NCBI RefSeq assembly: GCF_008000895.1
Contig: NZ_CP042823.1
Coordinates: forward strand, 3,004,001-3,068,000
Direction: 5' to 3'
DNA length: 64,000 nucleotides
Origin: Methylobacterium sp. WL1
GTDB taxonomy: Bacteria > Pseudomonadota > Alphaproteobacteria > Rhizobiales > Beijerinckiaceae
Part shown: one piece after another, positions 1 through 8,405 of the stretch
How the letters are laid out: each line of letters begins with the position of its first letter
Position numbering within the stretch: position 1 is the first letter of the stretch
The notes under the pieces: generated by a model
Told to the model about the DNA's origin: nothing
Seen by the model: only the letters and a program-made list of their open reading frames with translations
The model's database searches: none
Translations under genes and position numbers: made by a program

Positions 1-1
1 C

Positions 2-241
2 GAGCAGACCCACGCCCGGGCGGAAGCCGAGCGCGTCGCGATCCGCGAACGATGCCGACGTGAGCGGGCCGAGAGCGCGCTCCGCCTGTTCGCCGACAGG
101 GCCGAGGTCATGCCGAAGGAGGGCTGGGCGTCGGACCTGGCCACCGCCAACCGGGACATCCCGCTCTGGTGGTTTCATGCCGCCCGGGTCGCCCTCGACT
201 CACACGAGCCACAGCCTGGCCCGGAGCCGAGCACGCCGTAA
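2..241 (+). CDS. Hypothetical protein, C-terminal part (cut by window edge)
   Basis: An open frame enters from the left edge and ends at TAA 239-241, giving 79 residues. The first half is rich in Glu, Arg and Ala (for example RAEAERVAIRERCRRERAES), which suggests a charged helix or coiled coil. The second half contains WASDLATANRDIPLWWFHAA, followed by a Pro/Glu-rich tail. I do not recognise a family. The Trp-rich segment and the organised composition argue that it is a real gene rather than a chance frame. The start and the function lie outside the window. Confidence 0.5.
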   Translation, partial: EQTHARAEAERVAIRERCRRERAESALRLFADRAEVMPKEGWASDLATANRDIPLWWFHAARVALDSHEPQPGPEPSTP

Positions 242-294
242 ACCGGACCACGCCCACAGGGCGGGCAATGCAAGCCGCCAGCGTGGTGCGGACT

Positions 295-579
295 TCAGGC
301 GGCCGCGGGCCTCGCGAGATCCGCGGGCGGCTCGCGGAACAGGGCGGTGCAGCCGGAGCCGCGGTGCATGCTGAGGATCGAGGCGCGGTCGATGTCGGGA
401 TGCGCCTTCAACACCTTCTGCACGCAGCACAATACGCGGTCATATTGCGCGGCATCGAAATTCGGTTCCAGCGGGCTCACGGCGATGTAGGTCTCGACGA
501 CGAGCACGCGTTCCGCCCTGTCGCGGTCGACATCGACGGCAATCCAGGAAGACTTGATCAAGCTGGTGCTGGCGAGCAT
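295..579 (-). CDS. Small conserved-looking hypothetical protein (94 aa)
   Basis: The frame starts at ATG 577-579 with a GAGGAA sequence about 8 bases upstream. The product has no signal peptide and no membrane segment. Its first half reads like a beta-rich soluble domain (SSWIAVDVDRD, ERVLVVETYIAVSP). The middle has a Cys pair (VLCCVQKVLKAHPDIDRAS) and the end is Ala/Pro-rich. Codon use matches the neighbourhood. I do not recognise the family. It is convergent with the partial gene at the left edge and is separated from frc by about 490 bases, so its context says nothing about function. Confidence 0.6.
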   Translation of the reverse strand: MLASTSLIKSSWIAVDVDRDRAERVLVVETYIAVSPLEPNFDAAQYDRVLCCVQKVLKAHPDIDRASILSMHRGSGCTALFREPPADLARPAAA

Positions 580-1067
580 GGGCGTTCCTCGTTCAGCGTT
601 GTCGCGGGACCGTCCGTTTGGCGAACGGTGTATTTTGGCGGAATGATGGACCGCCTTAAGACGTATGCCAAGAGGGACCGGATCAGTTCCCCCAGTGCAC
701 GGAGCCCGCAGCGTTGAGACGCAGAACTCTTGGGTCTATGCTACGGCGATGCCTACAACCTTCGCGAGTGCTTCTTTCTACTCGCCTCCCGCGAATGGCA
801 TGTGGTATACAAGCGTGACGGCCCTCTCGATGGGGCCGGCGTGACGGGTCCGCGAATCGACGGGACCGCGCATCGGGAGGGAGTTTCGGCATGATCCGTC
901 CGAGACGCGGGGACGCGGGTCTCCACGATCGTTACGCAGCCGTCGCGACGGCGCGGCGCGCGAGACCTCACCGCTGCAGCCCGTCACCGTCCGTCGGCGC
1001 CAGGCCGATCACGGACCCGACCTGAGACACAGCCCGCCGCTTCCCGAAACCCGATCCGAGACCGACC
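580..1067. other. Intergenic region with no supported gene
   Basis: About 490 bases between the divergent hypothetical gene and frc. Short open frames exist on both strands, but they have Arg/Ser-rich shadow compositions and no ribosome-binding site. The region must hold the promoters of both flanking genes. I see no strong hairpin or repeat in it. Confidence 0.5.
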
Positions 1068-2345
1068 ATGACCAAGGCCCTTGAAGGCGTCCGCATCCTG
1101 GACTTCACCCATGTGCAATCCGGCCCGACCTGCACCCAGCTTCTGGCCTGGTTCGGCGCTGACGTGATCAAGGTCGAGCGGCCGGGAGTCGGCGACGCCA
1201 CCCGCCAGCAGTTGCAGGACATCCCGGATGTGGACAGCCTGTATTTCACGATGCTGAACCACAACAAGCGCTCCCTCACTCTCGATTCCAAGAACCCGAA
1301 GGGCAAGGAGGTGCTCTGGCGCCTCATCGAGGAATGCGACGTCCTCGTGGAGAATTTCGCCCCCGGCGCGTTGGCCCGGATGGGTCTGACCTGGGAGAAG
1401 ATCCACGCGAAGAACCCGCGCATGATCTTGGCATCCGTGAAGGGCTTCGGCCCCGGCCGCTACGAGGATTGCAAGGTCTACGAGAATGTCGCGCAATGCG
1501 CCGGCGGCTCGGCCTCCACCACCGGGTTCCGGGACGGCATCCCGATGGTGACCGGCGCCCAGATCGGCGATTCCGGCACCGGTCTGCACCTGGCGTTGGG
1601 CATCGTCACGGCGCTCTACCACCGCACCCAGACCGGCCTCGGCCAGAAGGTCGACTGCGCCATGCAGGACGGCGTGCTGAACCTCTGTCGGGTCAAGCTG
1701 CGCGACCAGCAGCGCCTCGAGCACGGCCCGCTCCAGGAATACAGCCAGTTCGGCGAAGGCATCCCGTTCGGCGAGGCGACCCCGCGGGCCGGCAACGATT
1801 CCGGCGGCGGCCAGCCGGGCCGGATCCTGCGCTGCAAGGGCTGGGAGCAGGACCCGAACGCCTACATCTACGTCATCACCCAGGCAGCGGTCTGGGATCC
1901 GATCTGCGACATCATCGGCGAGCCCGATTGGAAGACCGACCCGAACTATGCCTCCCCGAAGGCGCGCCTGCCGCACCTCAATGAGATCTTCACGCGCATC
2001 GAGGCCTGGACGATGAAGATGTCCAAGTTCGAGGCCATGGACATCCTGAACGGGCACGACATCCCGTGCGGCCCGATCCTATCGATGAAGGAGATCGCCG
2101 CCGACGAGGCGCTGCGGGCGACCGGTACTATCGTGGAGGTCGATCACCCGACGCGCGGCCGCTACCTCTCGGTCGGCAACCCGATCAAGCTCTCGGCGAG
2201 CCCGACCGAGGTCGTGCGCTCGCCGCTCCTGGGTGAGCACACCCAGGAGATCCTGCGCGACGTGCTCAAGTACTCGGAGGAGGAGGTCGGCGAGATCTCC
2301 GGCTCCGGCGCCATCGGGGGCGTACAGAAGATCGCGGCCGAGTAA
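1068..2345 (+). CDS. frc: Formyl-CoA:oxalate CoA-transferase
   Basis: Class III (CaiB/BaiF) CoA-transferase that moves CoA from formyl-CoA to oxalate, producing oxalyl-CoA and formate; cytosolic. The 425-residue length equals the usual Frc length. The N-terminus ([20 protein letters not shown]) and the SVKGFGPG segment are typical. The catalytic Asp is Asp168 in [10 protein letters not shown], corresponding to Asp169 of Oxalobacter formigenes FRC, and the Gly-rich active-site loop appears as NDSGGGQPG. The gene precedes a formyltransferase-like gene by 119 bases on the same strand and lies near oxlT and a GntR regulator, so the locus is an oxalate/formate unit. No oxalyl-CoA decarboxylase (oxc) is present here. 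Confidence 0.93.
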   Translation: MTKALEGVRILDFTHVQSGPTCTQLLAWFGADVIKVERPGVGDATRQQLQDIPDVDSLYFTMLNHNKRSLTLDSKNPKGKEVLWRLIEECDVLVENFAPGALARMGLTWEKIHAKNPRMILASVKGFGPGRYEDCKVYENVAQCAGGSASTTGFRDGIPMVTGAQIGDSGTGLHLALGIVTALYHRTQTGLGQKVDCAMQDGVLNLCRVKLRDQQRLEHGPLQEYSQFGEGIPFGEATPRAGNDSGGGQPGRILRCKGWEQDPNAYIYVITQAAVWDPICDIIGEPDWKTDPNYASPKARLPHLNEIFTRIEAWTMKMSKFEAMDILNGHDIPCGPILSMKEIAADEALRATGTIVEVDHPTRGRYLSVGNPIKLSASPTEVVRSPLLGEHTQEILRDVLKYSEEEVGEISGSGAIGGVQKIAAE

Positions 2346-2353
2346 GGCCCTCA

Positions 2354-2384
2354 GGCGATTCCGGGCCGAGCGTCCGGGATCGCC
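2354..2384 (+). terminator. Hairpin after frc
   Basis: Arms GGCGATTCCGG (2354-2364) and CCGGGATCGCC (2374-2384) pair over 11 positions with one G-T wobble and a 9-base loop, starting 8 bases after the frc stop. There is no T-run, so it may be an RNA 3'-end stabiliser or a partial terminator rather than a strong intrinsic terminator. The next gene on the strand follows 80 bases later and may still be co-transcribed. Confidence 0.4.
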
Positions 2385-2464
2385 GCCGACTGCCCGCTTA
2401 ACGTCGTAGTCCAACTCAAGAAATCCCGCCTCGCTTCGGGGCCGGACGACGCCAGGGATCGCCC

Positions 2465-3397
2465 ATGCGCATCGCCGTCATCGGTCAGCAGGACTTCGGC
2501 AAGGCCGTCCTGGAGGCATTTCTGAAGCGCGGGGATACCGTGGCGGGCGTGTTCTGCGCGCCGGAGAAGCCCGGTGCCAAGCCCGACGTGCTGAAGACCG
2601 CGGCGGAGGAGCACGGGCTGCCGGTCTTCCAATTCCCAAGCCTGAAGAGCCCGGAGGCCGAGGCGGCGATGCGCGGCCTCGAGGCCGATATCGGCATCAT
2701 GGCGTACGTGCTGCAATTCGCGCCGCAGAGCTTCGTCACCATCCCGAAGCACGGCACCATCCAATACCACCCGAGCCTGCTGCCGCGTTATCGCGGTCCG
2801 TCCTCGATCAACTGGCCGATCGCCAAGGGCGACCTCCAGACCGGGCTGACGATCTTCCGCCCCACTGACGGCCTCGATGAGGGCCCGGTGATCCTGCAGA
2901 AGGTCTGCGAGATCGGCGGGGATGCGACCCTCGGAGACATCTACTTCAACAACCTGTTCCCGATGGGCGTGGACGCCATGCTGGAGGCGGCTGACCTCGT
3001 GGCGGCCGGCCAGCATATCGAGATCGACCAGGACGAGGACGCGGCGAGTTACGAAGGCTGGTTCCGTACCGCGGAGGCCGAGATTCGCTGGTCCGCCCAT
3101 GCCGAGCAGATCTACAACCTGATCCGCGCCGCGAACCCGGCTCCGGGCGCCTGGACCACCCTGGCCGGCAAGAAGCTGCAGATCTTCGATGCGCGCCTGC
3201 ACCCGGTCCGCCGCCTGGGCGACGTGAAGGGCAAGCCGGGCGAGGTCATCGCCGTGGACGACGACGGGTTCAGCGTCTGCGCGCAGGGCGGCCGGATCGA
3301 GGTCCGGAAGGTCAAGCCGGAGGACGGCAAGAAGGTCTCGGCCGCCGAGTTCGCCGCGTCCGGCGGCATCGCGGTCGGGCAGTTTCTCGGGCGCTGA
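2465..3397 (+). CDS. 10-formyltetrahydrofolate-dependent formyltransferase/hydrolase-like protein
   Basis: 310-residue protein of the methionyl-tRNA formyltransferase fold. It resembles the N-terminal hydrolase domain of 10-formyl-THF dehydrogenase (ALDH1L) more than Fmt: IQYHPSLLPRYRG, SINW, TDGLDEGPVILQK, a late PGAWT and a C-terminal EDGKK element all match that domain as I remember it. The His of YHPSLLP and the Asp of DGLDEGP are the likely catalytic pair. The Asn that precedes the His by two residues in Fmt is Gln here, so a plain Fmt role is doubtful. The N-terminal domain (1-200) is Rossmann-like and the C-terminal domain (205-305) is an Fmt-C beta barrel. Position after frc suggests handling of formyl groups in oxalate/C1 metabolism. 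The exact acceptor is unknown. Confidence 0.75.
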   Translation: MRIAVIGQQDFGKAVLEAFLKRGDTVAGVFCAPEKPGAKPDVLKTAAEEHGLPVFQFPSLKSPEAEAAMRGLEADIGIMAYVLQFAPQSFVTIPKHGTIQYHPSLLPRYRGPSSINWPIAKGDLQTGLTIFRPTDGLDEGPVILQKVCEIGGDATLGDIYFNNLFPMGVDAMLEAADLVAAGQHIEIDQDEDAASYEGWFRTAEAEIRWSAHAEQIYNLIRAANPAPGAWTTLAGKKLQIFDARLHPVRRLGDVKGKPGEVIAVDDDGFSVCAQGGRIEVRKVKPEDGKKVSAAEFAASGGIAVGQFLGR

Positions 3398-3417
3398 CTG
3401 CCGACCGAGCGCCGATA

Positions 3418-4068
3418 TCAGTCGGTGGCATTGAGCCCGTAGCCGCGGAAGCGCTCGACGGTGTTGGCGATCTCGTGGTCGGACAGGACGTTCGGAGCCC
3501 CGACCTGAAGCGCCACGGCATATTGCCAGCACAGGGTCTCCAACTCGACGGCCAGCCACACGGCCTTCTCTAGGCTGCCGCCGGCGGCGATCATGCCGTG
3601 ATTGGCCAACAGGCAGACGTTTCGGCCTTCGAGGGCGGCGAGCGCCAGTTCCGACAGCTCCGCGGTGCCGTAGGGCGCGTAGGGTGCGCAGCGCACGTTG
3701 GGGCCGCCGAAGGCTGCGATCATGTAGTGGACCGCCGGGATCTGCCGCCCGCAGAGGGCGAAGGCGGTGCAGTGGATCGGGTGGGCGTGGACGACGGCGC
3801 CCACCTCGGGCCGCGCCGCCAGGATATCCCGGTGGAAGCGCCATTCCGAGGACGGCTTGAGCCCCGCCGGGTAGGTCCCGTCGAGGGCCATCGGCACGAT
3901 GTCGTCCGGGCCCATGCGCGCCGTCGGCACCCCCGAGGGGGTGATCAGCAGGCCGTCGCGGAACCGCACCGAGACGTTGCCCGAGGTGCCCCGGTTCAGA
4001 CCCTGCGCGTCGAGATCCCGCGCCGCCGCGACGACGCCTTCGCGCGCGATCCGTTCGTCCTTGTCCAT
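3418..4068 (-). CDS. Class II aldolase/adducin family protein (FucA-like)
   Basis: 216-residue zinc-dependent aldolase of the L-fuculose-1-phosphate aldolase type. The metal ligands are all visible: Glu75 (SSEWRFH), His94 and His96 (VVHAHPIH) and His157 (ANHGMI), each offset by two from E. coli FucA (Glu73, His92, His94, His155). The phosphate-binding GTSGNVS motif is at 27-33. FucA is also a 215-residue enzyme, so the gene is full length. It lies downstream of oxlT on the same strand with a strong hairpin between them, so it may be a second gene of an oxlT transcript. The substrate is unknown. A link to C2 acid metabolism is only an inference from location. Confidence 0.85.
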   Translation of the reverse strand: MDKDERIAREGVVAAARDLDAQGLNRGTSGNVSVRFRDGLLITPSGVPTARMGPDDIVPMALDGTYPAGLKPSSEWRFHRDILAARPEVGAVVHAHPIHCTAFALCGRQIPAVHYMIAAFGGPNVRCAPYAPYGTAELSELALAALEGRNVCLLANHGMIAAGGSLEKAVWLAVELETLCWQYAVALQVGAPNVLSDHEIANTVERFRGYGLNATD

Positions 4069-4107
4069 GCCCGGTCTCCGGTTGCAGCCGGCATCCGGTA
4101 CGCATGA

Positions 4108-4138
4108 AGGCCCGGCGCCGTAAAGCGGCGCCGGGCCT
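4108..4138 (-). terminator. Strong hairpin between oxlT and the aldolase gene
   Basis: Perfect 13-bp arms AGGCCCGGCGCCG and CGGCGCCGGGCCT separated by TAAAG, 21 bases after the oxlT stop. No T-run follows on the minus strand, so termination may be partial or Rho-assisted. It could also protect the oxlT mRNA 3' end while allowing some read-through into the aldolase gene. Confidence 0.65.
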
Positions 4139-4159
4139 CTGAGCGGATGGGTCCTGCCG

Positions 4160-5437
4160 TTACTGGGCCAGAACTGGTGCCAGGCTCGTCTGCGGGGCCT
4201 TGGTGTAGGCTGCGCGCATCGGCTTGAGAACGAACAGGGCCAGGAGCGCCGCCAGGATGTTGAGACCGGCCGCCACCAGGAACACCGTGTGCCAGCTTCC
4301 GGTCATGGTCGTGAGCACGCTGGTATAGGGCACGATCAGGGCCGCGGTGCCTTTGGCCGTGTAGAGCAGGCCGGCATTGGTCGCCGCGTATTTCGACCCG
4401 AACGTGTCGCCGCAGGTCGCAGGGAACAACGAGTAGATCTCGCCCCAGGCGAAGAACACCAGGCCGGTGAGCAGCACGAAGGCGATCGGGTTCTCACCGA
4501 ACTGGCTCAGCGCGTAGATGCCCAGACCTTCGATGGCGAAGGAGATGAACATCGTGTTCTCGCGGCCGATATGGTCCGAGACCCAGCCGAAGAACGGCCG
4601 CGTCACGCCGTTGAGCACGCGGTCGAGGGTCGCCGCGAAGGTAAGCGCAGGCAGCGTGATCCCCAGCAGCGAGACCGGGACGTCGGCGATCTTGAAGTCC
4701 TTGGCGATCGGGCCGAGCTGCGCGGTGGCCATCAGGCCGCCGGCGGCCATCATGACGAACATCGCGTACATCACCCAGAAGATCGGGGTGCGCACCATCT
4801 CGCCGGGCTTGAAGTCGCGCTTGGACTGGCTGACCCGGGCGACGTCCGGGACCTGGCCCTTGGCCGGCGACCGCAGGAACAGGGCGATCAGCATCACGAT
4901 CACGCCCTGGCCGATGCCGAAGTAGAAGAACGCGGCCTCGTAGCCCTGCGACTTGATCATCGCCTGGATCGGCACGACGGTCAGTGCCGAACCGGCGCCG
5001 AAACCCATCGCGGTGATGCCGGCGGCGAGACCGCGGCGGTCCGGGAACCACTTGAGCGAATTGCCGACGCAGGTGCCGTAGACCGCTCCGGCGCCGGTGC
5101 CGCCGATCGCGGCGGCGACGTAGAGCATCGTCAGCGTTTCGGCGTAGGAATTCATCACCCAGGCGATGCCGCACAGCAGGCCGCCGAACAAGGTGACGAT
5201 CCGCGGACCGTACTTGTCCACGAACCAGCCTTCGATCGGGACCAGCCAGGTCTCGGTGACGACGAACAGCGTGAACGCGATCTGGATCGCGGCGCGATCC
5301 CAGCCGTGACGCTCCTGCATCGGATTCACGAAGAAGGTCCAGCCGTACTGCATGTTGGCGATCATGCACATGCAGACGACGCCGAATGCGAGCTGCAGCC
5401 ATCGGCCCGCCCCAACCGGTTTGCGAATCTCGGACAT
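4160..5437 (-). CDS. oxlT: Oxalate:formate antiporter-like MFS transporter
   Basis: 425-residue inner-membrane major facilitator protein with 12 predicted hydrophobic segments. It is very close in pattern to OxlT: TM11 contains LLYTAKGTAAL with Lys362, matching the essential substrate-binding Lys355 of O. formigenes OxlT, and Arg of NGVTRPFFGW in TM8 matches its Arg272. The segment after TM8 (SDHIGRENTM) is the conserved MFS loop. The start has a GGAGGG sequence 8 bases upstream. It is divergent from a GntR regulator across a 487-base region, which supports regulation by oxalate or a related acid. Together with frc it forms the transport-plus-activation half of an oxalate pathway. Confidence 0.9.
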   Translation of the reverse strand: MSEIRKPVGAGRWLQLAFGVVCMCMIANMQYGWTFFVNPMQERHGWDRAAIQIAFTLFVVTETWLVPIEGWFVDKYGPRIVTLFGGLLCGIAWVMNSYAETLTMLYVAAAIGGTGAGAVYGTCVGNSLKWFPDRRGLAAGITAMGFGAGSALTVVPIQAMIKSQGYEAAFFYFGIGQGVIVMLIALFLRSPAKGQVPDVARVSQSKRDFKPGEMVRTPIFWVMYAMFVMMAAGGLMATAQLGPIAKDFKIADVPVSLLGITLPALTFAATLDRVLNGVTRPFFGWVSDHIGRENTMFISFAIEGLGIYALSQFGENPIAFVLLTGLVFFAWGEIYSLFPATCGDTFGSKYAATNAGLLYTAKGTAALIVPYTSVLTTMTGSWHTVFLVAAGLNILAALLALFVLKPMRAAYTKAPQTSLAPVLAQ

Positions 5438-5924
5438 ACGCTTCCCTCCTCGCTGGATTTATTATTCTGTATCTAATCCCGGCGGTGTTTATGCCCGGAC
5501 ACGGCCGCCCTTGTCAGAACAAAGCGAACGGCATGCTTTGAAAAATTCTTGACCGACAGACAAACGAAAACTCTGCCGGTGTTATCACTGACCGTCGCAC
5601 CCCGTCACCGAATACATGCTGGTGTACGGTATGCCAGAAGGATGGTGCTGGCGGCGGGAGATTCTGTCAATCGATCCTGCATAAAAATACACGAATATGC
5701 CGCTGGATTAATGCTCGCCGTCATTCGTACGGGCCAAATCCGGAACTACCGTTCCAGATAGTGCTCCTCGACGGCGCACAGGCCGGACTGCGCTCAGGCC
5801 CAAGGGTCTGTGGGTCGGCTCGTAATTGACTAGGATCGGGAAAAGGTTTGCGTTAGTTCGTTTTACGAGCGCACGATAGAGAACACGTGCGAGACAATAT
5901 GGGCGTGGGCCGGCTGGACGAGGC
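5438..5924. promoter_or_regulatory. Divergent regulatory region between oxlT and the GntR gene
   Basis: 487 bases with clearly lower GC than the surroundings and no supported gene. It must contain the promoters of both genes. A short inverted repeat GGAAC-TACC-GTTCC at 5742-5755 and an interrupted GCATA...TATGC pair at 5679-5700 are candidate operator elements. Neither can be assigned to the GntR protein without binding data. Confidence 0.45.
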
Positions 5925-6617
5925 ATGTCGAACTCAGAACCGTTGAGCGTTAAACCGATCGTCGCCAGCTCCAGTCTACGGACCTTGGCTTATGAAGCGC
6001 TCAAAACTGCTATAACTAACATGGATATCTACGGGCGGCCCGATGAGGTGCGGCTCGATGAGCGGAAACTGTCGCAGGATCTCGGGGTCAGTCGCACACC
6101 CGTTCGCGAGGCGCTCACCGTGCTGGAGCAGGAGGGGTTCGTCCGGTCCGAGGCGCGCCGCGGCGTGTTCGTCATCAAGAAGAACAAGGGCGAAATCGTC
6201 GGCATGATCCACGCCTGGACGGCGCTGGAGAGCATGGCGGCCCGGCTCGCCTGCACCCGGGCCACCGACGCGCAGCTACGTGCCCTGCGTGAATCATTCC
6301 CGGAATTCTACGAAGGACAGCCGTCCGAGCACATCGACGAATATTCGGATGCCAACATCCGCTTCCACCAGCGGATCATCGCGCTCGGACATTGCGAGCC
6401 GATTGCGGAGCTCACCAGCAATCTGCTGATGCATGTGCGGGGGATTCGCAGCACCGCGTTGCGGCAGGGCGACCGCGCGCAGCATTCGATCCGCGAGCAC
6501 GTGGCTATCATCGCCGCGCTGGAGGCCCGGAACGCCGACACGGCCGAGCGGCTCGTGCGCGAGCACGGTCTTGGGCTGGCGCAACACGTCGACACCTACG
6601 GCGATTATCTGGACTGA
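5925..6617 (+). CDS. GntR-family transcriptional regulator with FCD domain
   Basis: 230-residue DNA-binding regulator of the FadR subfamily. The N-terminal winged helix has the standard recognition region (ERKLSQDLGVSRTPVREAL, about 46-64) and wing (RRGVFV). The C-terminal all-helical FCD ligand domain starts near residue 95 and keeps the metal-type ligands: Asp of SDANIRFHQ, the His of RFHQ, the His of REHVAII and a final His in LVREHG. FCD regulators of this kind usually sense small carboxylic acids through a bound metal. The gene is divergent from oxlT and close to frc, so it is the obvious candidate regulator of oxalate use. Whether it represses or activates cannot be read from sequence. 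Confidence 0.9.
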   Translation: MSNSEPLSVKPIVASSSLRTLAYEALKTAITNMDIYGRPDEVRLDERKLSQDLGVSRTPVREALTVLEQEGFVRSEARRGVFVIKKNKGEIVGMIHAWTALESMAARLACTRATDAQLRALRESFPEFYEGQPSEHIDEYSDANIRFHQRIIALGHCEPIAELTSNLLMHVRGIRSTALRQGDRAQHSIREHVAIIAALEARNADTAERLVREHGLGLAQHVDTYGDYLD

Positions 6618-6948
6618 CCGTCCGTCCCAAGCGGGGATTGGCGCGACAACGCTCAGCGGTTCGTTCAACGCCACGGCACGCTACAAGCGACCTCAATCCT
6701 CAGCCGTGCCTGTGATTGCAGTTGCGCTTGCGGTGCAACACGTCGCTCGCGGATCGCACGAGGCTGTCGCTTAGAAAGTGGCGATCCCCTTCGGAAATGC
6801 GTCGGCCGGTCGGTTTCACCGCATCGGCGAGGGCATGCGCTCTCGACATATTTGGCATTCGGTATTTGGCATACCAGTTTGCGTTGCGGCATGGCATTTC
6901 TTGCATCGCACCATTCAGCGTCCAGCCGAGCCGTACCGGAGCCTTCCG
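6618..6948. other. Intergenic region with short repeats
   Basis: About 330 bases without a convincing gene. TTTGGCAT is repeated directly at 6851-6858 and 6865-6872, and GGTAT-TTGGC-ATACC (6861-6875) is a small perfect inverted repeat that overlaps the second copy. This could be a regulator site for the small downstream gene, but nothing more can be supported. Confidence 0.35.
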
Positions 6949-7101
6949 ATGATCGCCAACTTCGTCGTCGTATTCACCGCCTTCGCCGCCTGCCAAGCCC
7001 TCCTGGCCGTCAAGCTCGCCGACGTACTGAGCCCGGCGTCCGATGCCGGCAAGCCCGTCGCGCAGCAGACCCGACAGGACGGCGCCGTCAGCCTCGCGTA
7101 A
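6949..7101 (+). CDS. Possible 50-residue single-span membrane peptide
   Basis: Frame from ATG 6949 to TAA 7099-7101 with GGAG about 6 bases upstream. The first 25 residues form one hydrophobic segment (MIANFVVVFTAFAACQALLA), followed by a polar Ala/Pro/Gln tail. A longer frame from 6778 exists, but its extra N-terminus looks like shadow sequence. No family is recognised, and the call rests on the membrane segment and ribosome-binding site. Confidence 0.4.
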   Translation: MIANFVVVFTAFAACQALLAVKLADVLSPASDAGKPVAQQTRQDGAVSLA

Positions 7102-7214
7102 ACACTGTTTTTCGGCGCCTATACGCCGGCAGATTGCGTAGGGTTAACACTTTGCTGAAAGGTTTCCGTTAGCGTCAACATATCGTTGACCATGCGGACC
7201 GGGGAGCAACCGCG

Positions 7215-8288
7215 TTGGCCCTCGGCATACAAGCGCAGACCGCAAACAACCCGTTCGTGCTGTTGATTTCCGATCGCCCGACCGAGCGGGCGGCCCTGGA
7301 GCGCGCCATCGCGCTGGTCATGGATTGCCGGGCGGTTGCCGCCGGCTCGGCGATCCCGGCGGGGCGCCCGCACCTCATCATCCTGGATTTGCATCCGGCG
7401 CAGGCCGCGGCTTTCGAGCCGGCCCTGACCCATCGCGGCCGTCCGATCCCGCGCCTGGTCCTGGTCCGCGGCGAGCCGCTCAGCCCGGCGCCGCATCTTC
7501 GGCAGTTGCCCGCCGCCGCACCGCGCCAGCTCGTGCTGGCCAACGTCTTCGCCATGATCGAGGCGGTGACGCGCTCGGTGGAAACCCGCATGCAGCGCCT
7601 CGTCGGCCGCGTCACGGATGCCACCGGGATCGTGGCCGAGCTGTTCGACAGTGCGGCGCTCGGGGCGGGCCTGCAGCGCGCCGATGTCGAGCGCGGCATC
7701 GAACTGGTTCTGGCTGCCGTCTCGGAGGCCGGGATCACGGCCTGGCTCGCCGAAGTCTGGCGCCATGATGTCGGCGTCTACCAGCACACCCTCGGGGTCG
7801 CGGGACACGCTGCCAGTTTCGGGGCGCAGATCGGCTTGAGCCGGATCGATCTCGCCCGCCTCGTGCGATCCGCCCTGCTCCACGACATCGGCAAATCGCG
7901 GATCCCGACGGAGATCCTGAACAAACCGGGCCATCTGGATCCGGAAGAGCTGCGGCTGATGCAGCGGCATCCCGTGATCGGCGCCGACCTGCTGCGGGCT
8001 CAGGGCGGCTTCGAGGCCGAGGTGATCGATGTCGTCCTGCATCATCACGAACGGCTGGACGGCAACGGCTACCCGGACCGGCTCTCCGGCCGGGCGATCT
8101 CCGATCTCGTGCGGATCGTGGCGATCTGCGACGTGTTCTCGGCGCTGACCGAACGGCGCGCCTATCGCCAACCCGCCAGCCCCGCCGAGGCGCTGGCGAT
8201 CATGGTCGACGGGATTGGCCATCTGGATCCCGATCTCCTGCGCGTGTTCGCACCGGTCATGCTCGGGGGTGACGCACTCGCGGCATAA
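7215..8288 (+). CDS. HD-GYP domain protein with N-terminal receiver-like domain
   Basis: 357-residue predicted cyclic-di-GMP phosphodiesterase. Residues 12-125 look like a receiver fold: a beta strand FVLLISD, and IILDLHP carrying Asp58 where a phospho-acceptor would sit, but the usual acidic pocket and conserved Lys are not obvious, so it may be a pseudo-receiver. The HD-GYP core covers about 185-345, with HD at 223-224 (LLHDIGKSRIP) and HHHERLDGNGYPDRL carrying the GYP signature at 285-287. The start is TTG 7215 with GGGGAG upstream; an in-frame TAG at 7170 leaves no upstream ATG. The gene stands alone, so its input signal is unknown. Confidence 0.85.
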   Translation: MALGIQAQTANNPFVLLISDRPTERAALERAIALVMDCRAVAAGSAIPAGRPHLIILDLHPAQAAAFEPALTHRGRPIPRLVLVRGEPLSPAPHLRQLPAAAPRQLVLANVFAMIEAVTRSVETRMQRLVGRVTDATGIVAELFDSAALGAGLQRADVERGIELVLAAVSEAGITAWLAEVWRHDVGVYQHTLGVAGHAASFGAQIGLSRIDLARLVRSALLHDIGKSRIPTEILNKPGHLDPEELRLMQRHPVIGADLLRAQGGFEAEVIDVVLHHHERLDGNGYPDRLSGRAISDLVRIVAICDVFSALTERRAYRQPASPAEALAIMVDGIGHLDPDLLRVFAPVMLGGDALAA

Positions 8289-8405
8289 GACCCGTGGCCG
8301 TCGTGCCACGGTCGGGTTGTTGCGCCTGCGGGCGTCTCCCAGCGCCGCGCTTTCGCCGCAACCGGTCCCGAGGGAGACGCATCCCTCCCGGAACTGCGAT
8401 CGACC

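Noticed and set aside
683..987. Small minus-strand frames upstream of frc
   Set aside because: Several overlapping frames with Arg/Ser/Pro-rich products and no ribosome-binding site; no evidence favours any of them.
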